Assembly (NCBI GenBank): GCA_020722265.1
Contig: DYLA01000004.1
Location: 1-42,080 of the forward strand
Direction: 5' to 3'
DNA: 42,080 nt
Source of the DNA: Anaerolinea sp.
Lineage (GTDB): Bacteria; Chloroflexota; Anaerolineae; UBA4142
Positions 1 through 7,460 of this stretch are shown here, one piece after another. Position 1 is the first letter of the stretch. Each line of letters starts with the position of its first letter. Under the pieces are notes generated by a model. The model was not told the origin of the DNA. It saw nothing but the letters and a program-made list of their open reading frames with translations, and searched no databases. The position numbers and the translations under genes are program-made.

Positions 1-71
1 AGGGGGCAAAGCCCCCTGAACCCCCATGTCCACGATTTACTGTGGTGCTACCCCAAGTCGGAGATTAACAT

Positions 72-104
72 AAAAAATGGAGAGGTTGAACCTCTCCATT
101 TTTT
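72..104. terminator. Bidirectional intrinsic terminator-like hairpin
   Basis: Perfect inverted repeat AAAAAATGGAGAGG-TTGAA-CCTCTCCATTTTTT, A-tract on one side and T-tract on the other, just downstream of the dnaA stop (minus strand). Confidence 0.8.
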
Positions 105-130
105 GTTTGCAACTCGACTCCTGGGTGCTA

Positions 131-1549
131 TCACCTATTCAGTCGGTATAGCCGTTCTTTGAGAGCCAGCGTTTCGCGTCGGCAATTATCATCGGTCTCG
201 ATGAGTTGTGCGATTTTGTCGTGTGCGTACATTACAGTTGTATGGTCTCTGCCGAGCGCGGCACCGATTTCTGGCAACGAGGCATCTGTTTCCTCGCGGA
301 GCAAATACATCGCCATCTGGCGCGGAGCGACGATTTCCTTGCTGCGACTACGCCCGGTGAGGTCTTGGATGTCCACATTGTAAAACTCGGCGACGGCGCT
401 CAACACTTGTTCGATAGTGATGGGCTGGTGACGGAGCATATCTTGCAGAACATTGGTCGCGAGATCGAGCGAGAGTTTTTCTTGCATCAATTGCGAGTAA
501 CCGAGGATGCGCGTCAGTGCGCCTTCGAGTTCGCGGATATTGCTCTGCACCTTGCGTGCGATGAAATCAATCACTTCGGCAGGCACTTGGGCTTGAATGG
601 CGTCTGCCTTGGTGCGCAGGATAGCGATTCGCATTTCCAGATCGGGCGGCTGGATATCGGCAATCATTCCGCCTTCAAAGCGTGAGCGCACGCGTTCCTC
701 CAGCGTTGGAATCGCGCGGGGGTGGCGATCACTGGAGAGGACGATTTGCTTGTTCGCCGAGTGCAGGTGATTGAAGGTGTGAAAGAACTCTTCCTGGGTG
801 GCTTCTTTGCCGCCGATGAATTGAACATCGTCAATCAACAGCACGTCCACTTGGCGATAGACACGGCGGAATTCTTCGGTCGTTTGGTTGCGAATCGCGT
901 TGATCAAATCGTTCGTGAACATTTCGGACGAAACGTACATTACGCGACGGTCTCTGACGCCGGGATGTTGACCGAGGGCGTGGAGAAGGTGCGTTTTGCC
1001 CAAGCCGGTGCCGCCGTAGATGAAGAGCGGATTGTACGATTCGCCGGGATGCTCGGCGACGGCGAGAGCCGCCGCGTGCGCGAGTTGATTGGACTTGCCG
1101 ACGATGAATGTCTCGAAGGTGTATTTGGGATTGAGCGGCGCGGGCGTTGGAGTTTTCAGATCGTCACTTGGAGAGAGTGGAGGCGCGGGCGCGGCTTGGG
1201 TTTCCTCCATCTCTTCCGCGGCGGGGGTGTTCTCCGGAATTTGCCACAGCGCAGGACGCGCGTCTGCCGCGCGCGCGCGTGCCAGTTCGTCGTGCGGCGC
1301 GGCGTCTTTCACGACGTAGCGCATTTCGACCGGGCGTCCCACGATGCCGGTCACCGTGCGTTGGATCGTCGTGTGCAAACGATTCTCCAACCACTCTTTG
1401 GCATATGGACTGTTGACCCCCACCGTCATCGCACCATCTTGATAGTTGATGGCGCGCGTAGGACGCACCCAGGTGTCGAAGGTTGCTCTCGTCATCTGGA
1501 GTTGCAGTTCGCCCAGCGTCGCGTGCCAAATCTCGTTTGCGTTCATCAT
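131..1549 (-). CDS. dnaA: Chromosomal replication initiator protein DnaA
   Basis: Walker A GGTGLGKTHLLHA, Walker B VDVLLIDDVQFI, C-terminal DnaA-box binding signature GRDHTTVMYAHDKI, N-terminal IWHATLGELQLQMTRATFDTWVRPTRAI. ORF opens at 1594, but the start is more likely MMNANEIW near 1549. Confidence 0.97.
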   Translation of the reverse strand: MMNANEIWHATLGELQLQMTRATFDTWVRPTRAINYQDGAMTVGVNSPYAKEWLENRLHTTIQRTVTGIVGRPVEMRYVVKDAAPHDELARARAADARPALWQIPENTPAAEEMEETQAAPAPPLSPSDDLKTPTPAPLNPKYTFETFIVGKSNQLAHAAALAVAEHPGESYNPLFIYGGTGLGKTHLLHALGQHPGVRDRRVMYVSSEMFTNDLINAIRNQTTEEFRRVYRQVDVLLIDDVQFIGGKEATQEEFFHTFNHLHSANKQIVLSSDRHPRAIPTLEERVRSRFEGGMIADIQPPDLEMRIAILRTKADAIQAQVPAEVIDFIARKVQSNIRELEGALTRILGYSQLMQEKLSLDLATNVLQDMLRHQPITIEQVLSAVAEFYNVDIQDLTGRSRSKEIVAPRQMAMYLLREETDASLPEIGAALGRDHTTVMYAHDKIAQLIETDDNCRRETLALKERLYRLNR

Positions 1550-1834
1550 CGAAAAAATCTCACCTCCCCACAAATCCGCGAGAGGAGGCGTCACACCGTT
1601 TCAAGGTGCGCCCATTCTAGCAGAAATTCCAGTCGCGCGCAATAGGTACACCTTAAAAAGGAGAATCACGCGCCAGGTTTTTAAGATACCGTTTCTCGCG
1701 CGGTTGAAAGCGAGATTGCCATAAATTTGTTGCGGTCCGAATATGGACAATTTATGCATGGCGTCTGAATTCGATTTTCGCGTTCACGCGTGCCACAAAC
1801 GCTAGTAGTGAATGGATGCGCGCACCACTAGAGG

Positions 1835-1876
1835 TGTGGATAGAAAGGATACAGCGTGTGGATTGGTTGTGGAAAT
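1835..1876. promoter_or_regulatory. Cluster of DnaA-box-like nonamers (possible oriC/autoregulatory region)
   Basis: TGTGGATAG (1835-1843), TGTGGATTG (1857-1865), TGTGGAAAT (1868-1876), versus TGTGGATAA (complement of TTATCCACA), in the intergenic region upstream of dnaA. Confidence 0.4.
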
Positions 1877-1891
1877 GATTTGTGTTATAAT
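1863..1891 (+). promoter_or_regulatory. Sigma70-like promoter TTGGTT-N17-TATAAT
   Basis: TTGGTT 1863-1868, TATAAT 1886-1891, exact 17-nt spacer, ATG 7 nt after the -10. Confidence 0.6.
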
Positions 1892-1898
1892 CCGCGCC

Positions 1899-3839
1899 AT
1901 GCTCAGACGAATGCTTATCGCGCTCATTCTCGTGGCGAGCGCCCTCACGGCGGGGTTGGTGTTTCTGGCGCAGCAGACCCGCGCCCTCACCGGCGTCGTG
2001 CGTGATGGCACGACCCAACTCCCGATCGAAAACGCGTCGCTCGTCGTCGCCGGCAATCACGCGGCAACCGACGCGCTTGGCGAATATACGATTGCACTAC
2101 CGCGCGGCGAGCACATCCTCACCGCGCAAGCCGATGGATACGAGACGGCGCAGTTCCAAGTGAACGGCGACGACCTGTTCCGTCAGTCCTTCCGCCTCGA
2201 ATTATCTCTTGCGCCGAACCGCGTCAATGTGCTTTTGCTCGACGCGGAAACGCGCCAACCCCTCGCCCAAGTCCCAGTGCGCGTCGGCGAACAGATCGTC
2301 ACGACGAACGCGCAGGGCATCCTGGAAGCGCGCGGCGTCAAAGCCGGCACACCGCTCGTCGCGCAAATCCCCGGCTATGATCCGATGGCGATTGCGCTCG
2401 AGGGACAGACCAATATCGAATGGGGACTCGCGCCGAACGTGCTGAACGTCGTCGTCAGCGACAAGTACACCGGTCAGCCGATTGCGCACGCGCAGATTCA
2501 AGCTGGCAACCAATCCTCGACGAGTGACGCGCAGGGGCGCGCGCGCTTTCGCCGTGTCACTCACGGCGCGACGGTGCGTGCTTCTGCCGCGGGCTACGAA
2601 AGCGCGCGCGCGTCGTTCGGCGGAGACGATCTGCAAATCGCCTTGCGCCCCAACACACTCGACGGCACTGTGACCGATGCCACGACCGGCAAGCCGATCA
2701 GCGGCACGCTCGTCTATCTGGGCAGCGCGATCGCGACGACGAACGCGCAAGGCGCGTACCATTTCGATAACGTGCCGGCGAAAGCCGCGCTCACCTTTCG
2801 CGCGGCGGGCTATCGCAAGACCAACGTCGAGGTGAGCGGCACCACGCGCTACGATATCAAACTCGCGCCATTTCTGGTGAAAGGAATTCGCATCCCATTC
2901 GCGCTATCGTCGGAACGCGTGCACGAATTGATGGACCTGATGGGCAAGACCGAATTGAACTCTATCGTGATTGACGTGAAATCCGAGCGCGGGCGACTCG
3001 CCTGGGATTCGCAGGTGCCGCTGGCAAAGCAGATCAATGCCGCGTATGCGGAGGGCATTGATCTTGGTGAGGTGATCGCGCGTTGCCGCGCGCAGAACAT
3101 CTATTGCATTGCGCGTATGCCGGTCTTTCAGGACACACTTCTCGCGACGGCGCGCCCTGCCCAAGCGATTCGCTATCCGAACGGTGCAGTCTTTACCGAG
3201 AATGGCGGCGCCGCGTGGCTCAACCCGTACAACACCGATAATTGGAATTACGTCCTCGCGCTCGCCAAAGAAATCGTCGCGCTAGGCTTCGATGAAATTC
3301 AGTTCGATTACGTGCGCTTTCCCGGCCGTTTCGGCGCGCTCGACTTGGGCACCGAAAACTCGGAGGAAAAACGTGTCGCGGCAATCACCGGCTTTCTCGC
3401 GCGCGCCCAAAAAGAATTGCGACCCACCGGCGTTTTCATCTCGGTAGATGTGTTCGGCTTGACGACGGCAACCGATGACGATCAGCACACCGGGCAGCGT
3501 CTGCGTGACCTTGGTCCCTACGCCGATTACATTTGTCCAATGGTGTACCCGGATACCTGGGTCAATGCCACCGATTTGTTGACGCGCGGGTTGGGGATAA
3601 CCAATTGTGTCGAGGCAGTCCGCTGTCCGTACGAAGTCGTCTTCAACAGTTCCAAGCGCGCGGCAGAGAAGACGACGACGCGGGTGCGATTGTGGCTGCA
3701 GGCGTACGCGGGGCGCGGCAACTTTGGCTTGACGCAATATCGTTTGCAGAAACAAGCCGCCACCGACGCGGGAAGTTACGGCTGGATGTTCTGGAACGGC
3801 CAGGGGGTGTACGACACGAGATTGTTCGACGCGAAGTAA
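1899..3839 (+). CDS. Secreted/membrane-anchored protein with tandem carboxypeptidase-regulatory-like/PEGA-like repeats and a putative glycoside hydrolase (DUF4015-like) domain
   Basis: N-terminal hydrophobic segment MLRRMLIALILVASALTAGLVFLA; repeated VxDxxTGxPIxxAxVxxGxxxxxTxAxG units; C-terminal GIRIPFALSSERVHELMDLMGKTELNSIVIDVKSERGRLAWDS...FDEIQFDYVRFP...PMVYPDTW typical of the putative glycosyl hydrolase family. Confidence 0.75.
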   Translation: MLRRMLIALILVASALTAGLVFLAQQTRALTGVVRDGTTQLPIENASLVVAGNHAATDALGEYTIALPRGEHILTAQADGYETAQFQVNGDDLFRQSFRLELSLAPNRVNVLLLDAETRQPLAQVPVRVGEQIVTTNAQGILEARGVKAGTPLVAQIPGYDPMAIALEGQTNIEWGLAPNVLNVVVSDKYTGQPIAHAQIQAGNQSSTSDAQGRARFRRVTHGATVRASAAGYESARASFGGDDLQIALRPNTLDGTVTDATTGKPISGTLVYLGSAIATTNAQGAYHFDNVPAKAALTFRAAGYRKTNVEVSGTTRYDIKLAPFLVKGIRIPFALSSERVHELMDLMGKTELNSIVIDVKSERGRLAWDSQVPLAKQINAAYAEGIDLGEVIARCRAQNIYCIARMPVFQDTLLATARPAQAIRYPNGAVFTENGGAAWLNPYNTDNWNYVLALAKEIVALGFDEIQFDYVRFPGRFGALDLGTENSEEKRVAAITGFLARAQKELRPTGVFISVDVFGLTTATDDDQHTGQRLRDLGPYADYICPMVYPDTWVNATDLLTRGLGITNCVEAVRCPYEVVFNSSKRAAEKTTTRVRLWLQAYAGRGNFGLTQYRLQKQAATDAGSYGWMFWNGQGVYDTRLFDAK

Positions 3840-3870
3840 AGACCAAGTGACAGGGTGAACGTTCTCTGTG

Positions 3871-4980
3871 TCACCTTGTCGCGTGACTCTTGGGTTGTGT
3901 GAGTTTCGCGATCAATTGGCGATTTGCCGCCGGAAACGCGTACTGCGTCAATTCATCCGGCACAACCCACCTCCACGCTGCGCAGCCGAGCGCGCGCGGG
4001 CGTCCGCGCACCCAGCGGCAATCGAACGCGTGCAGCGTGATGCGAAAATGCGAGTACGCGTGCCGCCGCGTTGCCCATTCCTCTCCCACCGCGATTTCGA
4101 TTCCCAATTCTTCGCGCACTTCGCGCGCGACGCACGCGGCGAGCGTCTCGCCGCGTTTTCTGTGCCCGCCCGGAAATTCCCACAAGCCGCCGAGTAGTTG
4201 GTTGTCCCTCCGCCGCGCGATCAAGAGCCGCTTGCCCTTCCAAATCACGCCGATAGCGACGTGGTGATGCGGGAGTTGGCGTTGGGCGGTTTTCGCGGGC
4301 AGTTTGGCTTGGAGTCCTAGCCGCCGCGCCGCACACGCGCGCGCGAGCGGGCACACGTCGCACGCCGGCTGGCGCGGCGCGCACACCGTTGCGCCAAGTT
4401 CCATCAAGGCTTGATTGAATTCGCCGGCGCGTCCGCGCGGCAACAGGGATTCTGCCAATTGCCACAGTTCGGTTTGTGTTCGCGCGCGCCGAGGCGCGTG
4501 CCGAATGGCAAAGACGCGGCACAGGACGCGCATCGCGTTTCCATCCACCGCTGCCGCCTCGCGATGGAACGCAATGCTCGCGATCGCGCCGGCGGTGTAG
4601 CGGCCGATGCCGGGGAGCGCCCGCAGTTCGGTGACGGTGCTGGGAATCGTGCCGTCAAAGCGCGCGACGATTTCTTGCGCCGCGCGCTGCAAGTTGCGCG
4701 CGCGCGCATAGTACCCCGCGCCTTCCCACGCTTTCAGCACATCGTCCAGCCGCGCCGATGCGAGCGCGCGCACGTTCGGAAAGCGCGCGAGGAATCGTTC
4801 ATAGTACGGGATTGCTGTGACAACCTGAGTTTGCTGCAAGAGGATTTCGGCGATCCAGACGCGATAGGGGTCGGACGCGTCGCGCCGCCAAGGGAGGTCG
4901 CGCTGGTTTGCCTCGTACCACGCGAGGAGGTGCACAGCAAACGCGCGCCGGGTCGCGCGAGCGATCTTGGTCGTCGCCAC
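3871..4980 (-). CDS. mutY: A/G-specific adenine DNA glycosylase (MutY) with C-terminal NUDIX-like domain
   Basis: LPWRRDASDPYRVWIAEILLQQTQV, LPGIGRYTAGAIASIAF (HhH), VDGNAMRVLCRVFAI, 4Fe-4S ligands CAPRQPACDVCPLARAC. Confidence 0.95.
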   Translation of the reverse strand: MATTKIARATRRAFAVHLLAWYEANQRDLPWRRDASDPYRVWIAEILLQQTQVVTAIPYYERFLARFPNVRALASARLDDVLKAWEGAGYYARARNLQRAAQEIVARFDGTIPSTVTELRALPGIGRYTAGAIASIAFHREAAAVDGNAMRVLCRVFAIRHAPRRARTQTELWQLAESLLPRGRAGEFNQALMELGATVCAPRQPACDVCPLARACAARRLGLQAKLPAKTAQRQLPHHHVAIGVIWKGKRLLIARRRDNQLLGGLWEFPGGHRKRGETLAACVAREVREELGIEIAVGEEWATRRHAYSHFRITLHAFDCRWVRGRPRALGCAAWRWVVPDELTQYAFPAANRQLIAKLTQPKSHATR

Positions 4981-4997
4981 TGGTTACCGCCTGCCCC

Positions 4998-5534
4998 TCA
5001 TAGCCCGCCGCGCCATTCCTCGCGCAAAATCGCCAAGAGATGGATGTCGTGAAACGCCCCCTCGCGATAAAGGGCTTGGCGGCGTGTGCCCTCCCTGCGA
5101 AAGCCGGCTTTTTCGTACGCGCGCATCGCGCGCGGATTGTAATCGTACACCTCGAGTTCGACGCGGTTCAGAGCGAGTTCCTCGAAGGCAAACCGCAAGA
5201 GTGTCCGCGTCGCATCGGTCCCGTACCCCTTGCCCCAATAGTCCTTGTCGCCGATGAAAATGCCCAAGACCGCGCTCCGATTCTTCAAGTCAATGCGGTG
5301 CAAGCCGCAGTTGCCGATGAGTTTGTGCTCGGCTAGCGTGAGAATGGCGAACACCACGTTGTCTTTGGATTTGGCCAAGTTCTCGAACCACGCGGTTTCC
5401 TCTTCGAGGTTGAGGGGCGCGGGGATACCTGGTCGCAAAAAGCGCGCCGTTTCCCAATCGTTCAGCCACTTGACGTACTGGGGCAGGTACTCGCGCTGTA
5501 CGGCGGCGAGTTGAATTTTTTCTCCACGAAACAT
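4998..5534 (-). CDS. GNAT family N-acetyltransferase (RimJ/RimL-like)
   Basis: GIFIGDKDYWGKGYGTDATRTLLRFAFEELALNRVELEVYDYNPRAMRAYEKAGFRREGTRRQA. Confidence 0.9.
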   Translation of the reverse strand: MFRGEKIQLAAVQREYLPQYVKWLNDWETARFLRPGIPAPLNLEEETAWFENLAKSKDNVVFAILTLAEHKLIGNCGLHRIDLKNRSAVLGIFIGDKDYWGKGYGTDATRTLLRFAFEELALNRVELEVYDYNPRAMRAYEKAGFRREGTRRQALYREGAFHDIHLLAILREEWRGGL

Positions 5535-5551
5535 GGCTTGTCTCCTCTGCG

Positions 5552-6544
5552 CTAACGTTCATCGGGGATGAGTTGGAATGTGCCGCACCCGAAATGCGTT
5601 TGCTTGCCGATGTGAAGAATGGACGCCAGTTCGAGGTAGGGCACGAGTGCGGCCGGAATCGTCCAGAAAGTTTGCGTGCCGATCCATCGCCCGGGGAAGC
5701 CGCGCGGCGATGGTTCGAGGGTGTGTCGCTGGAGCGTGCCAGCGGGGGGGTGCGCTTGTTCCAAGGCGAGCCAGATGGCGGTCTGTTCGTCCGGGGTGAG
5801 GAGTGCCCAGACATCGGAGGGCTGGGCGCGCTTGCCCGGCAGGAACAGCGTCATTCGTTCCATCAGCGCGTCAACGAGCGTTTGCAGCGTGGGTACCTCG
5901 TTCAAATCGAAGGGGGTGAGCCAGGTCAAGCGATGAAAGGGGCGCGGTTTTTGGGGCGCGAAGGATAGTCCCTCTGCCCACTGGCTTGGCGTGACGCGCT
6001 GCTCCGAGAGCAAACGCCCCGCGCTGACGACCGGTTCCCACCGCGCCCCGCGCGCCGCGTAAATGGCCGGAATCTCAAAGCGTCCCCACACGCTGTAGGC
6101 GCGATGCCATCGCTCATCGGTGAGCGTTGTGGCGTACTCCATCGCTGGCAAAATCGTTTCGAGGAACAAGCCGTGCTCCGCACTGTCGCCCAGCAGTTTG
6201 AGTTCCCACAGAATCGTCTCACCCTCTCCGTAACTTCGTTTGGCCGGGTAGGCGAACAAGACCGATTCCAGTGGCCACGATGGCAGCGTGGGCGCGTTGT
6301 GCTCTTCGAACTTTTTCTTCTCGGTTTGCCGATCCGGCGAACGGGCGGCTGCCGCGTCCTCCCACGCGGTCAGCGCGTCGCGCCACTCGCGCGCCTGGGG
6401 CGTGGGCAGCCGGCGGACGATGAGCGTACCGAGGGTTTGGGACAATTCGAGTGGGAAATAGCGCGGCAGGTGGACGAGGGGACTGGTCACGCGCCAGACG
6501 ATGAGATAGCGGATGAGGTTAACCGGACTGATAAAATTCCACAT
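5552..6544 (-). CDS. Cas6-like RAMP protein (putative CRISPR-associated endoribonuclease)
   Basis: C-terminal glycine-rich loop LHIGKQTHFGCGTFQLI resembling Cas6 (PF10040-type) ends; overlaps the upstream gene by 26 nt; adjacent to the RAMP fusion. Confidence 0.7.
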   Translation of the reverse strand: MWNFISPVNLIRYLIVWRVTSPLVHLPRYFPLELSQTLGTLIVRRLPTPQAREWRDALTAWEDAAAARSPDRQTEKKKFEEHNAPTLPSWPLESVLFAYPAKRSYGEGETILWELKLLGDSAEHGLFLETILPAMEYATTLTDERWHRAYSVWGRFEIPAIYAARGARWEPVVSAGRLLSEQRVTPSQWAEGLSFAPQKPRPFHRLTWLTPFDLNEVPTLQTLVDALMERMTLFLPGKRAQPSDVWALLTPDEQTAIWLALEQAHPPAGTLQRHTLEPSPRGFPGRWIGTQTFWTIPAALVPYLELASILHIGKQTHFGCGTFQLIPDER

Positions 6545-7460
6545 AGCGGACTAGCGTGTAGAGAAGACTGACTTGGGATTTAGACCACTGGCGAATTTTC
6601 CACGCGCTCAACATATCTTTGGCTTCCTGATTCAGCAAACCGAGGAGGCGTCCCCAGTAGAATTGCGCTTCGCCGGTCGCGTCGTCGTCTGCCGTCAAGA
6701 GTTTGTAGAGGATTTTTTGTTCGTGCGGCGGAAGCATCGTGCGGAACACCGTCGCCATATCGAGCATCCGCAGGAATTCTGACGCTTCGAAGGTGAGCAC
6801 GCCTTCGCGTTCGTAATAGCGTGGGTGGAAGACATAGTGCGGCGCGGCGAAAAAGCGGACCCACAGCCGATTCATCGCCAGGCGCGCTTCGTCGTGGATG
6901 ATGCGGCAGAGGATTTCGCCCATCGTCGAGTCTTTGCCGGTCGTTGGGGGACAGATTTGAATCAACCCCCGGAGATCGCCGCCGTGATAGAGGGCGAGTT
7001 CTCGCAGCCAGGGCTGCAACTCGCGATAGTGCAATATCAGCAAGAAACGCTGGGCGTCATGAATGTACAATCCGAGCGCGCGACTCGCGCTCGCATCGGC
7101 TCGCAGCGGCTTGGGCAACTCGGTCACGTAACCCCAAATGACGACCGCGCGACGCGCCAGCGCGTACAGCCCCCAGGCATCGTCCAGGATCGTTTGACAG
7201 GTGGCGCAGTACTGATCGTTGACGCGCGCATAGACCCAGCAGCGCAGACAGGGACCGTCGAGCGCAGAGGGAGGCGCACCGAGTGGAGCAGAGAGGGGCG
7301 CAGGAGGAATCCTTTGACTGCGGACTCGCTCCTGCGTCCCTCCGATTTCCGCCGAGGCGTCACGGGGCGCTTGCCTCTTGTCACTGTTCACATAGCGCAG
7401 CGTGGCGAGCAATTCGGCGCCGTCGCGGCAGCGACGAATCCAATCAAACGGACTGTACAT
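6519..7460 (-). CDS. Uncharacterised 313-aa protein with CxxC-x11-CxxC zinc-binding motif and helical C-terminus, in RAMP operon
   Basis: PCLRCWVYARVNDQYCATCQ motif; overlaps RAMP fusion stop by 17 nt and the Cas6-like start by 26 nt; no family recognised. Confidence 0.75.
   Translation of the reverse strand: MYSPFDWIRRCRDGAELLATLRYVNSDKRQAPRDASAEIGGTQERVRSQRIPPAPLSAPLGAPPSALDGPCLRCWVYARVNDQYCATCQTILDDAWGLYALARRAVVIWGYVTELPKPLRADASASRALGLYIHDAQRFLLILHYRELQPWLRELALYHGGDLRGLIQICPPTTGKDSTMGEILCRIIHDEARLAMNRLWVRFFAAPHYVFHPRYYEREGVLTFEASEFLRMLDMATVFRTMLPPHEQKILYKLLTADDDATGEAQFYWGRLLGLLNQEAKDMLSAWKIRQWSKSQVSLLYTLVRYVEFYQSG

Noticed and set aside
2-16. GGGGGCAAAGCCCCC hairpin at the window edge
   Set aside because: Real palindrome but truncated context; cannot be assigned.
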